From assembly GCF_000196175.1 (NCBI RefSeq), contig NC_005363.1, positions 3,718,951-3,782,950 of the forward strand: a stretch of 64,000 nt of DNA, written 5' to 3'. Source of the DNA: Bdellovibrio bacteriovorus HD100. Its GTDB lineage: Bacteria > Bdellovibrionota > Bdellovibrionia > Bdellovibrionales > Bdellovibrionaceae. A program made the translations under genes and the position numbers. Under the pieces are notes generated by a model. That model ran no database searches and had not been told where the DNA came from. It saw only the letters and a program-made list of their open reading frames with translations. Positions 27,094 to 35,790 of the stretch are shown piece by piece (the stretch's first letter is position 1; each line of letters starts with the position of its first letter).

Positions 27094-28467
27094 ATGCGCA
27101 CACTCGATCTGGCCATAGTGTCTCCCCATCAGAAGTTTTGTGGACGGGCGATGGATATCGCGGCTTCTTTTCAGTTTGAATCCCACGTCTTTCGAAGTGA
27201 TGAAGATTTTTTTACAGAAGCTGAGAGCTTCAAGGGTATCACCTCAGTTTTGTTAGACTGCAGCTTTCTTGAAAAGCCCAACGAGGTCGCCGGTCTTGTG
27301 CAAGTGGCGCGGCAGGGCGCGCCGGACAGCTATATTCTTGTGGTCATCAGTTCAAAACTTCCGCCGGAAGATGCACGCATCGCCAAGTCCTCCGGGGCCT
27401 CTTTGGTGATGATGGAGACCGAGTACTTCTCTTCCTGTAAAACCGAGTTTGCTTTAAGCCAGGTGATTCGCTCCGCATTCATTCCCATTAAAACTCTGGA
27501 TCTGATTGAGGGCACCCAGCTGCCATTTGCTCTTTTTCACCTGCTCCCGATGAACCGCCGCTTTCTGAAGGTTCTCAAACCCGAAGCCAGACTCAGCAAA
27601 GACTTCCTTGAAAAGTATGCGGCAGCCGGGGATTTGTTTATTCCCCGCAAGGATCTCAGTGCATGGCTGGAATATTCCAACAGCTACCGCGCCGATGACG
27701 AAGCCGGGTTGCTGCGCCAATGCCGGGCGAAGTTTCTGCAGCTTAATCAGAGCTTTCTGGATCTGACTCTTCTTATCAGCGATCAAAGTTCGGGGGCCTC
27801 TTTTGCCGCCGGCAGAGAAGTCTATGAGTTGTGCCGCAAGTTCGCCTATGAACTGCACGGCTCTTTGATTAACACCCCGGACCCCTGGAAGGTTGTTGCC
27901 AGCTCCGCCGTCGGGGACTTTGGCTCGGTGGAAAGATCACCCGCCATCGCCGCCTATGCCGGCATACTCAGTTCCCAAAACCAGATCGGTCTGGCCGAAG
28001 AGGTCATGATCGGCGCCCTTTTGGCGGACATCGGGTATCTTGAGTTCAGCCCCTCAACAGCCCGCAAAGTTCGCAACAACGCCATGGGTGAACTCGACGC
28101 CGAAGAACAGATGGAATACCAGAAACATCCCATCTACAGCCTGAACAACTGTCTGTCCCGCCGGCTTCCCTTAACCGAAGCCATCAAGGACATGATTTTA
28201 ATGAGCCACGAAAGGTCTGACCAAAAAGGTTTTCCACACCGACCCCGCGCCGACAAACTGACCGAGGAATCCATGTTGGTGCGACTGTGCTGGGACCTGG
28301 ACTGCCGAACCCAGGTGCGCATGGGCGAAAAAAGGCCTGATATTGATGAAATTAAAAAGTCCCTGGGATCAGCACTTTCGGCAGACAGCGGGAATTTTTC
28401 CGTGGGCTTTGCCTGCAAAATTGCCAAGATTCTGAACTCCCCCGCTCCGGGGAGTCTGACGGCTTAA
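27094..28467 (+). CDS. Degenerate receiver plus HD-GYP-like domain protein
   Basis: 457 residues. Residues 1-125 look like a response-regulator receiver: Asp55 is present (LLDCSFL) but the acidic pair and the conserved Lys are missing. Residues 290-400 align by eye with an HD-GYP domain: LLADIGYLEF in place of LLHDIG, then HPIYSLN, and MSHERSDQKGFPHR in place of HHExxDGSGYP. The key His of the HD dyad is Ala, so phosphodiesterase activity on cyclic di-GMP is unlikely; a binding or adaptor role is more probable. AGAGG precedes ATG 27094. Confidence 0.8.
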   Translation: MRTLDLAIVSPHQKFCGRAMDIAASFQFESHVFRSDEDFFTEAESFKGITSVLLDCSFLEKPNEVAGLVQVARQGAPDSYILVVISSKLPPEDARIAKSSGASLVMMETEYFSSCKTEFALSQVIRSAFIPIKTLDLIEGTQLPFALFHLLPMNRRFLKVLKPEARLSKDFLEKYAAAGDLFIPRKDLSAWLEYSNSYRADDEAGLLRQCRAKFLQLNQSFLDLTLLISDQSSGASFAAGREVYELCRKFAYELHGSLINTPDPWKVVASSAVGDFGSVERSPAIAAYAGILSSQNQIGLAEEVMIGALLADIGYLEFSPSTARKVRNNAMGELDAEEQMEYQKHPIYSLNNCLSRRLPLTEAIKDMILMSHERSDQKGFPHRPRADKLTEESMLVRLCWDLDCRTQVRMGEKRPDIDEIKKSLGSALSADSGNFSVGFACKIAKILNSPAPGSLTA

Positions 28468-28473
28468 AACAAA

Positions 28474-28495
28474 AAGGGCTGATTTCTCAGCCCTT
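28474..28495. terminator. Bidirectional terminator between convergent genes
   Basis: AAGGGCTGA 28474-28482 pairs with TCAGCCCTT 28487-28495 around TTTC. On the minus strand it is followed by TTTTGTTTT, which makes it a good terminator for the HTH gene; on the plus strand the T-tract is poor. Confidence 0.8.
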
Positions 28496-28499
28496 CTTA

Positions 28500-28985
28500 C
28501 TATTGTTTAAAACCTTTTAGACGGTCATTTTCGGATTCAAGAACACGAACAAGAGTTTTCAGGTCCGTCACTTCTTCCTTCAGGTGGAGGATTTGCTCCT
28601 CTTTTTCATGAAGGATCTGGGTGTAGGCCTTCTTGAGCTCATTGAGCAGCTTGTTGGCCGCTGTCAGGATGGGCTCATCGTTTTTCACCTTTACCACTTT
28701 GTCGGCAAGGTCTGCGGTCTTTGTTTCGTCCTTTGAAGTGGCCATTTCATAACCTTTCATCATTCCTTGATGAGCACCCACCAAAGCCAGGTCGCTTTCT
28801 TGGGAGGGGCGATGTACTCTTTGATGGGTACCCATCGGTTCGTCCATGATGAAGTACTTGCCGTCTTCAAAGCGGAACTTAATGTCGTCGGCTTTGATTC
28901 GTCGGCGGAGGGTACTCACACTAATTTTGTACTTAGTAGAGTAGTCCGTTAGCGGTAACCAAGAACCGTAGCTCTCAACGTTCAT
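28500..28985 (-). CDS. Small protein with excisionase/MerR-like HTH and coiled coil
   Basis: 161 residues. Residues 1-48 (TDYSTKYKISVSTLRRRI to YFIMDEP) resemble the winged-helix DNA-binding unit of excisionase/MerR-type proteins. Residues 100-161 form a heptad-rich coiled coil (EKEEQILHLKEEVTDLK). A linker of about 50 residues joins them. It may therefore be a dimeric DNA-binding protein. The ATG at 28985 follows AGAGG in the leader. The 294-bp divergent region upstream holds an inverted pair of 11-mers that it might bind. Confidence 0.75.
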   Translation of the reverse strand: MNVESYGSWLPLTDYSTKYKISVSTLRRRIKADDIKFRFEDGKYFIMDEPMGTHQRVHRPSQESDLALVGAHQGMMKGYEMATSKDETKTADLADKVVKVKNDEPILTAANKLLNELKKAYTQILHEKEEQILHLKEEVTDLKTLVRVLESENDRLKGFKQ

Positions 28986-29279
28986 TAAATCCTCTTATAC
29001 TTTCTGCCTCGGTGGCGCCGAAGCTTCAGTAGCTAGCCTTTTAGGAAGGTGGTATCCCTACTCAGCTTGCGTAGTCAACATTATCACAGGACTTCAGTCT
29101 GTCAAATTTTGTGTGAACACTTACTCAAATTCAACTAAATTCAGGACCTTGATCTGGTTAATCATTGCCTATTCACTAGACCAAAGTCTGACTACGCAAC
29201 CCTAAGTCATGGATTTCTGGTGGAATAAAAGAATTCTTTGCGCCTTTTGACCAAAGACCCGATAATTTAAATTAGCTAT
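28986..29279. promoter_or_regulatory. Divergent intergenic region with a distant inverted repeat
   Basis: TTGCGTAGTCA 29067-29077 recurs inverted as TGACTACGCAA 29189-29199, 111 bases apart. GACCAAAG occurs directly at 29179-29186 and 29249-29256. The leader of the minus-strand gene can form a bulged hairpin (minus-strand CTG..CTTCGG with CCGAGG..CAG, about 29009-29031). No small ORF or known riboswitch was recognised. Confidence 0.55.
29238..29266 (+). promoter_or_regulatory. Promoter of the patatin gene
   Basis: TTGCGC 29238-29243, a 17-base spacer and GATAAT 29261-29266 (five of six -10 bases). The start point would be about 29273, only seven bases before the ATG, so the transcript is almost leaderless. 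Confidence 0.5.
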
Positions 29280-30479
29280 ATGCGTATCAGAGATAAAAAG
29301 AAAGTGGCCCTGGTTTTAAGTGGTGGAGGCATCAAAGCCGCCGCCTTCCACATCGGGGTTTGCTTGGCCCTTCAAGAAAAGGGATTCAAATTTGCCGGCG
29401 GCACCAAAGAGATGGTGCGTCAGAACTTCGGGTCCGATGACCCGATGACGATCCGTCTTTATGTCGGATCCAGCGCCGGGGCGTTTGTCGCTTCGGTTCT
29501 TGCCGCTGGTTATCCAGTGGAATCTTTGATCAACGCTTTCCAGGTTGGTTCGGGGTCAGACCCCACCTTTGATAAATCCGACCTTCGTTATCTGAAGCCG
29601 ATTTCTTATCGCAGCCTGTTTAACTTAAACTCTTCCGGCCTGATGAAATTCATCCCACGTTCGATCATGGAAAAAGCCCTGGTCACCGGGGGCCTCGAAT
29701 CCATTTTGAAAAACGGTTTGAAACTAAACGGTCTGTTTTCAACCAAAGGGATCGAGAACTATCTGCGCAAAGAAGTTCTGGTCGACAACGACTTTGCCCG
29801 TTTGGGGGTTGAGCTCTTCATTATCGGAACTCAGCTGAACCACACCCGTAAGGCCATCTTCGGGAATTTCCCGGAATCATTCAAAACCGACACCACCAAG
29901 TACATCAACTATGCGACCATCAGTGATGCGGTGGCTTGTTCGACGGCTTTGCCTCCGGTGTTTTCTCCGTACGGAATCAAACGCCCGGACGGTAAAGAGA
30001 TCTTCTATTATGATGGCGAGATTCGCGACACGCTTTCCACCCACGTGGCGGCGGACTATGGAGCTGATCTGGTGATTTCCTCATATTCCATTCAGCCTTA
30101 TCACTACACCAAAGAGATGGGCTCACTTCATGACTATGGTATTCCCCTGATCGCCAATCAGGCGCTTTACCAGGTGGTGCAGCAGAAGATCACCCGTCAT
30201 ATCCAGTATAAAAACGACATCCGCGGTATCTACAATGCGGTCGATGGTTATTTCAAGCAGCAGAACTTGCCGGGCGAACACCGGGACAAGATCCTTGAAA
30301 TCATTAGGAATCGTGTGAACTATCGTCCGGAAGTGGATTACATCTATGTGGCTCCGCGCCCGCAGAACTATGAGATGTTCTTTGTTGATCACTTCAGTTT
30401 GAATCCGGAAATCCTGGCGCGCATCGTGCGCATCGGTTTCAAATCCGGGATCAATGCCCTTCGCCAGCACGACATTTAG
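29280..30479 (+). CDS. Patatin-like phospholipase
   Basis: 399 residues, serine-Asp dyad lipid hydrolase. Features: oxyanion loop SGGGIKAAAFH at 14-24, the GSSAG nucleophile elbow with Ser65, and the catalytic Asp in YYDGEIRD near 245. No signal peptide is seen, so the enzyme is cytosolic or exported by another route. Patatins release fatty acids from phospholipids; use on prey membranes is only a guess. No ribosome site precedes ATG 29280. The stop overlaps the convergent transglutaminase gene by four bases. Confidence 0.9.
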   Translation: MRIRDKKKVALVLSGGGIKAAAFHIGVCLALQEKGFKFAGGTKEMVRQNFGSDDPMTIRLYVGSSAGAFVASVLAAGYPVESLINAFQVGSGSDPTFDKSDLRYLKPISYRSLFNLNSSGLMKFIPRSIMEKALVTGGLESILKNGLKLNGLFSTKGIENYLRKEVLVDNDFARLGVELFIIGTQLNHTRKAIFGNFPESFKTDTTKYINYATISDAVACSTALPPVFSPYGIKRPDGKEIFYYDGEIRDTLSTHVAADYGADLVISSYSIQPYHYTKEMGSLHDYGIPLIANQALYQVVQQKITRHIQYKNDIRGIYNAVDGYFKQQNLPGEHRDKILEIIRNRVNYRPEVDYIYVAPRPQNYEMFFVDHFSLNPEILARIVRIGFKSGINALRQHDI

Positions 30480-32410
30480 TTCCGGCTGGCCTCTTTCCAT
30501 TCCGCCAAGATCTTGGATCCTTCTCCGGAAAGGTCCTTTTTTGCGTAAGCCTTCTGGTCATAGTAGTCACTGACCTTGCTTAAGATGGCTTTTTTGGAGG
30601 GATGCTCTTTCCCCAAACGCTCCAGATACTGCAATGGTGTTTCAGCCTCTTCCGGAAGGATTTCCTGTTTTTTGCCCCAGTTTAAAACCGCGTGATACAG
30701 AACTTGTTCTTCGTTCAGTAAACCTTTGTTTCTGAAAAGACTGCGGAAAATCAAAACACACAGTATCCCCACGAAGATTAAACCCACCACCAGCTGCAAC
30801 TTCAGATCGACCAAACTTTGCCAGAAGTTTTTCTGAGACGTGCGATCGAAGTCCACCAGGAAGTAGGTCCATCGATAGTTCAGATCATCCATCAAAAAGC
30901 CCGCACGGTCCCACAACGTGATTCCATCACCCGCCTTCGGGCGCCATTGGATATCCCGGGCGAACACCTTCTGATCTTCTTCCGACAGATTGAAGAACTC
31001 TTCGGCTCCGATGACCAAACGTAAAGGTGCCACCCATTGGGTTGGATCCACCCGCTGCCAGCGGCCATCGTTGAAAATTTCAACCCAGGCATGGGCATCG
31101 CGCTGACTGACCCGCCAGAATTCCCCCATCGGATTGTATCTGCCCCCCTGATACCCCACGATCACCCGGGCCGGAATCCCCAAAGCCCTGGCCAGGGTCG
31201 CGTAACTGCCGGCGAAGTGTTCACAAAAGCCGCGTTTTCGATAGAACAAAAACGATTCCAGTTCGTTCGCTCCACCATAAGCACCAGGATTCAAAGTATA
31301 GGTAAAGTCATTTCCCTGATAGAAAGCCTGCAAAGCTTCAATCCTTGCCGCCGGTGTGGGGTGCTTTTCTTTGGTGGTGTTCACCCAGTCGGCCACCTGC
31401 CCGCGCAGTTCCGGAATTTTCAGATACTCTTCATCCGGGGTCTGACGATCAAGGAAGCTTTCATTCCAGCGCCCGCGATACACGGTCGTGGTCATCAAAG
31501 GCCGGGCACTGCGAAACACCGAGGCGTTAAGTGAAAACGAATTTCCGATCTCCAACTGCACCTGTTCGGTGCCCTCAAGCACGAACAAGAAGGTGTTCGC
31601 ATGGGGTTCCAGGGCGACTTCATAGTGTTTGTCGGTGGGTTTATCAACTTCGGCTTCGCTTCGTGGTTTGATCCCGAGCATTCCCGGTCGCCAGCTTAAG
31701 CCCCGGGAATTCATCAGCACCGATCCACGCCAGTAAAGTTCCTGACTGGATTTTATCGGCAGATCAGAAAGCTTCGCACGAAACACCATATTGGCCACGC
31801 CGGCAAGTTCCGCCACGCGCCCGGGATTTAATTCTTCACTAAAACCAATCTGCCCGGTGGCTTCCCCACGCGACATCGCCCACGGAAGCACGAATCTGGG
31901 AAACGCAAAGAACAACACCACCGCACCCGGAACCGAAAGCGCAAAGACCTTTAATAGAATCTTTCCACGCTGAGGAAGTTCTGGTGACAACAATGAATAC
32001 CACAAACCCGCAAACGCCAGACCCGAAGGAACGATCCAATAGATATCCAGACTGAACAAAGCTTTGATGGAAATCAGAACAAAACCCAAAAGCACCAGGA
32101 AACGATGATCCCGTTCGTTTTCATAATCCATCACGCGCAAGGCGGAAAGACCCAGCAAAAATGTATACGAAGGATCCTGACCAATCAGGGTCCGGTACTG
32201 CACCAGAATCTGCGCTAGCAACAAAACACTTAATCCCCCCGTCACTTTGCGCGAAAGATTTATCCAGTGAAGTTTTTCAACTCCCCACTTCCAGATCAAA
32301 AGACCCAGTGAAAACAACGCCACCCACGGGGACACTTCCAGCCCCACCATCACCATCGCGGTGATAAATGAAAATGCCAGGGAGGTTTGTGTGAAGAACT
32401 GCCTTTTCAT
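30476..32410 (-). CDS. Membrane transglutaminase-like protein (TgpA/DUF3488 type)
   Basis: 644 residues. The N-terminal half has about six membrane helices, then a periplasmic domain with the transglutaminase core: Cys in RGFCEHFAG (near 395), His in RDAHAWVEI (near 436) and Asp in RVDPTQ (near 452), a complete triad. A further helix (VGLIFVGILCVLIF) and a cytosolic tail end the protein. The start at 32410 overlaps the upstream stop as ATGA. In this gene set with DUF58 and MoxR proteins the function is usually unknown; envelope or peptidoglycan-related protein processing is a possibility. Confidence 0.88.
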   Translation of the reverse strand: MKRQFFTQTSLAFSFITAMVMVGLEVSPWVALFSLGLLIWKWGVEKLHWINLSRKVTGGLSVLLLAQILVQYRTLIGQDPSYTFLLGLSALRVMDYENERDHRFLVLLGFVLISIKALFSLDIYWIVPSGLAFAGLWYSLLSPELPQRGKILLKVFALSVPGAVVLFFAFPRFVLPWAMSRGEATGQIGFSEELNPGRVAELAGVANMVFRAKLSDLPIKSSQELYWRGSVLMNSRGLSWRPGMLGIKPRSEAEVDKPTDKHYEVALEPHANTFLFVLEGTEQVQLEIGNSFSLNASVFRSARPLMTTTVYRGRWNESFLDRQTPDEEYLKIPELRGQVADWVNTTKEKHPTPAARIEALQAFYQGNDFTYTLNPGAYGGANELESFLFYRKRGFCEHFAGSYATLARALGIPARVIVGYQGGRYNPMGEFWRVSQRDAHAWVEIFNDGRWQRVDPTQWVAPLRLVIGAEEFFNLSEEDQKVFARDIQWRPKAGDGITLWDRAGFLMDDLNYRWTYFLVDFDRTSQKNFWQSLVDLKLQLVVGLIFVGILCVLIFRSLFRNKGLLNEEQVLYHAVLNWGKKQEILPEEAETPLQYLERLGKEHPSKKAILSKVSDYYDQKAYAKKDLSGEGSKILAEWKEASRN

Positions 32411-33351
32411 GACAAGACCTCGGTCTGCGCGAGCGCCAGCAATGTCAGACACTCTTCACGGTGATGCGGGCCTTTGTTTTTTTTGATCTCTTGCGCACCG
32501 ACGCTCAATGAATACTGAAAACCCTGTCGTTCAGCTTCATCCACCCACAGACACAGCTGACTGATGCGGGATTCTTTGTCAGAAAGATTCTCGGTCTGTT
32601 CCCAGTTGAAATGCAAAGCGGGTTTTTCAGGCTCTTCATAGTTTTTCACCAGCAGATCCTGCCTTCGGGCACTGGCGCGCCAGTCGATACGACTGAGTGA
32701 ATCCGCACTTTGAAAATTGCGATGATCCCGAAACAGTCCCGTGGCCTGCTGCCCTTCACCAGCCATGGCGTCCGTCGGAAATTGTTTTTCCCCTGATCTT
32801 GCCGGATACACCAACACCGAATCTTGAGAGGTCATGTATTTCCACGCCCGCAAAAGTCCAAACGGGAAAGTGCTTTGCAAAGTGATGCGCGGAAGTTTCA
32901 CCCAGCCCCTAGTGGCAGGACGATAAGGAATCTGCAAGTCCCCATGAGACAAGGGTTTGATGGACGTTTTGCGGATCGTGTTTTTGTCTTTCCCCAGAAT
33001 GGCTTCCACATCCCAAGCCGGAGTCACGGAAGGGTTTTCCAAAGAAATCCGCAGCAGTCCTTCTTCACCGGAAAACAGCTCTTCGTTTTCAAGTCCCTCA
33101 ACCTGAACGACGTCCATGTTCTTGTTGGTCAGAAGAATCCCGGTGAATGCGACCGAGATCAGAAAGAACACGAAAATATAAATCAGATTGTTCGCATATC
33201 CCACAGCCAGAAAAAACAACGTCAGGGCCATGACCCCAAACGCCAATCCGAATCGGGATGGCATAATGTAAGTTCTTTTCTTTTTCTTAAACAGGGACTG
33301 GAGTCGCTTTTTGAAGGGCATGGGCCCACTCACGACCTCGTTTGATGCCAT
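32407..33351 (-). CDS. DUF58 membrane protein
   Basis: 314 residues. Two membrane helices lie near the N-terminus (FGLAFGVMALTLFFLAVGY and YIFVFFLISVAFTGILL); the soluble part has the DUF58 motif RDHRNFQSADSLSRIDWRAS with the following LLVKNYEEP. The ATG at 33351 is supported by GGGAGGAAA just upstream and makes the gene overlap moxR by 65 bases. Internal ATGs at 33321 and 33264 lack ribosome sites. Middle gene of the moxR-DUF58-transglutaminase operon. Confidence 0.87.
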   Translation of the reverse strand: MASNEVVSGPMPFKKRLQSLFKKKKRTYIMPSRFGLAFGVMALTLFFLAVGYANNLIYIFVFFLISVAFTGILLTNKNMDVVQVEGLENEELFSGEEGLLRISLENPSVTPAWDVEAILGKDKNTIRKTSIKPLSHGDLQIPYRPATRGWVKLPRITLQSTFPFGLLRAWKYMTSQDSVLVYPARSGEKQFPTDAMAGEGQQATGLFRDHRNFQSADSLSRIDWRASARRQDLLVKNYEEPEKPALHFNWEQTENLSDKESRISQLCLWVDEAERQGFQYSLSVGAQEIKKNKGPHHREECLTLLALAQTEVLS

Positions 33352-34201
33352 GATTTCCTCCCAGTCGGTGTCCTAGCACGGGGACCAGAACCTGTTGAAC
33401 ATCATCGGGACGAACATAGTCACGTCCCTCCAAGAACGCCCACGCTTTCGCAGCCCGCACCAAAGCCATGCCGGCACGAGTGGAAAGGGGTGCTCCTTCA
33501 AAGCCTGCCCGGCGGGAACGCTCCAAAATTTCAGCAATGTATCCAGCCACCACTGGCGACACGGTCACGGATTGCACAACGCTAAGTGCATTTTCAATTT
33601 CACCGTAGGTGAAGAGGGCCGAAATCTTCTGCAGTCGTCCGCGCGGATCCTCCCCTTGCAGCAGACGCACCTCGGTTTCTTTCGATGCGTGATGAAGTTC
33701 CAAACTCATCAAGAAACGATCCAGCTGACTTTCTGGCAGCGGGAAGGTTCCGGTCTGTTGATGGGGATTTTGGGTCGCGATCACATAGAAAGGTTTTGGC
33801 AAGGGCCATGTGGTTCCATCCACAGACACTTCGCCTTCCTCCATCGCCTGCAGCAGTGCACTTTGTGTGCGCGGGCTGGCGCGATTTAATTCATCGGCCA
33901 TCACCATCTGGGAAAACAAAGGACCTGGGTGAAATACAAATTTCTGTTCTTGCGGATGAAACACCTGACCGCCGATGGCATCGGCAGGCAGCAGATCAAT
34001 GGTGAATTGAATGCGACGAGTTTTTAAGCCGGTCAGTTTTCCCAGCACTTGCACCAGAGTGGTTTTACCCACACCCGGAAGATCTTCGATCAGCAGATGT
34101 CCACCGGCCAGCAGGCATGTCATGGCCAGACGGATTTCCACATTCTTATCCAGGACAACTTTCGAGGCTTCAGAAATCAGATCGTGAAACTTGGTGTTCA
34201 T
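33287..34201 (-). CDS. MoxR-family AAA+ ATPase
   Basis: 304 residues when begun at ATG 34201 (MNTKFHDL). Walker A is LPGVGKTTLVQ, Walker B and the sensor region are MADELNRASPRTQSALLQAM and ATQNPHQQTGT. MoxR proteins act as chaperones in assembly of metal or membrane complexes together with VWA or DUF58 partners; here the DUF58 partner overlaps it. The longer frame reaching 34273 is less likely. No clear ribosome site is visible. Confidence 0.93.
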   Translation of the reverse strand: MNTKFHDLISEASKVVLDKNVEIRLAMTCLLAGGHLLIEDLPGVGKTTLVQVLGKLTGLKTRRIQFTIDLLPADAIGGQVFHPQEQKFVFHPGPLFSQMVMADELNRASPRTQSALLQAMEEGEVSVDGTTWPLPKPFYVIATQNPHQQTGTFPLPESQLDRFLMSLELHHASKETEVRLLQGEDPRGRLQKISALFTYGEIENALSVVQSVTVSPVVAGYIAEILERSRRAGFEGAPLSTRAGMALVRAAKAWAFLEGRDYVRPDDVQQVLVPVLGHRLGGNHGIKRGREWAHALQKATPVPV

Positions 34202-34249
34202 AGACTGATAGGATAAGGTCCGCCGCTTCAGTGACCAACCCTTTTTTGG

Positions 34250-34282
34250 AAAATAAAAAAGCCCCGGGTTCACCGAGGCTTT
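34250..34282 (-). terminator. Terminator of the nuo operon
   Basis: On the minus strand AAAGCC-T-CGG pairs with CCG-G-GGCTTT (one mismatch, loop TGAAC), followed by TTTATTTT. It lies about 50 bases past the nuoN stop, separating nuo from the moxR group. Confidence 0.85.
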
Positions 34283-34329
34283 AGTTATGTCTTATTCTCA
34301 GATCCAGCCCTGTTCACAAGGCGAAAGTC

Positions 34330-35790
34330 CTACAACAGACTTTTTTCGACAGCAGAGAAGATGGGACCAGATACAAAGCCCATCAAAACAATGGCAAGAG
34401 CCATAACCACTGCCGTCACTGTGGTTGCATTCAAAGAATGACCCGCGATTTCCGCGTTTCCTTCTTTCATGTACATCACAACGATTGGGCGCAGGTAGTA
34501 GTAAACACCGATCACAGAGTTCAACATACCCCAGATAGCCAGCCACAGAAGACCTTCACCGATAGCCGCGTTGAACATGTAGAACTTACCGAAGAAGCCC
34601 AGTGTTGGTGGGATACCCGCCAAAGAAAGCAGGAACACCGTCAAACACAGCGCCAGCATCGGACGTTGTTTCGCAAAACCAGCCAGATCATCGATGTTCA
34701 CGATGTGGTTTTCAGATTTTTCCAGCATCGCCGCAATCGCGAACGCACCGATTGTCATCAAACCGTAAGCCAGCAGATAGAAGATCACACCCGAAGCACC
34801 AAACGCACCGTTGTCGCTGACACCCGCCGTGATCAAACCCACCATCAGGTAACCGGAGTGAGCCACAGAAGAATAAGCGATCATGCGTTTGAAGTTGTTC
34901 TGCATGATAGCTGCGGCATTACCCACGATCATGGTGATAACAGCCATCCACTGAAGGATATCAAACAGCTGATCAGAACCCGTCAAAGACTTGGTTGCGA
35001 TGATTCTCAAGAACGCCGCAAAGGACACTGTTTTCACCGCAGTGGCCATGAAGGCTGTGTGCGGAGTCGGAGCCCCCTGGTAAACGTCCGGAGTCCAAGC
35101 GTGGAATGGAGCAATCGAAACCTTGAAGCAGAAGCCCAGGATTACGAAAGTCACACCAAACAGGAACAAACGGCTGGTCTGAACAAGTTCAGCAGCGTTG
35201 TCCATGAAGCTCAGGATGTTGGTGCCACCGGTAGAACCGAAGATGAAAGCCACACCGTACAGGAAGATGGCTGACGCAAAAGAACCCAGGATGAAGTATT
35301 TCAAAGCCGCTTCTTTGGAAAGTTTTTCCTCGTGGCTCATTGCGATCATCAGGTACAGCGCCAAAGACATCATTTCCAGACCGATGAAGACCATCAACAG
35401 ATCCACCGCGGAAACCAGGATCAACATCCCCACAGCACTGCTCATCGCCAGGAAGATCAGTTCAGAGAACTGCTTGCCGGTTGTCGAAGGATTTTCGTAC
35501 ATCATGACCATCGCGGCACCCGCACCAGCCAGGGCAATGATACCCATCCACTGGGTCACACCGTCGAAGATCAGACCGTTGTTGAACGCAGTTTTGTCAG
35601 AGCCACCAAAGACCACCAGCAAAACAACCGCTGCCACGATACCCATCAAAGCCTGACCCAAAGTGATCAGAGCGTGTTGTTCGCGGTTGCCACGAAGAAC
35701 TTTCATCGTGATTGGCAAAAGACTTGCCAGGAACAACGCGATCATCGGAGAGATCAAAAGCACGTCGCTAAGACCAATATTGATATTCAT
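34330..35790 (-). CDS. nuoN: NADH-quinone oxidoreductase subunit N
   Basis: 486-residue antiporter-like membrane subunit of complex I with about 14 helices. Family features include the conserved helix-7 region with MMYENPST, HAWTPDVYQGAPTP and RMIAYSSVAHSGY. The ATG overlaps the nuoM stop by one base (TAATG), with AAGGAGGT upstream. It works with NuoL and NuoM in proton pumping in the cytoplasmic membrane. Confidence 0.95.
   Translation of the reverse strand: MNINIGLSDVLLISPMIALFLASLLPITMKVLRGNREQHALITLGQALMGIVAAVVLLVVFGGSDKTAFNNGLIFDGVTQWMGIIALAGAGAAMVMMYENPSTTGKQFSELIFLAMSSAVGMLILVSAVDLLMVFIGLEMMSLALYLMIAMSHEEKLSKEAALKYFILGSFASAIFLYGVAFIFGSTGGTNILSFMDNAAELVQTSRLFLFGVTFVILGFCFKVSIAPFHAWTPDVYQGAPTPHTAFMATAVKTVSFAAFLRIIATKSLTGSDQLFDILQWMAVITMIVGNAAAIMQNNFKRMIAYSSVAHSGYLMVGLITAGVSDNGAFGASGVIFYLLAYGLMTIGAFAIAAMLEKSENHIVNIDDLAGFAKQRPMLALCLTVFLLSLAGIPPTLGFFGKFYMFNAAIGEGLLWLAIWGMLNSVIGVYYYLRPIVVMYMKEGNAEIAGHSLNATTVTAVVMALAIVLMGFVSGPIFSAVEKSLL

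Noticed and set aside
28986..29066. Possible cyclic di-GMP riboswitch in the leader of the HTH gene
   Set aside because: The hairpins are real but the conserved GGCAAACC, GCAAAGCC and tetraloop-receptor elements of the class I riboswitch are not present.
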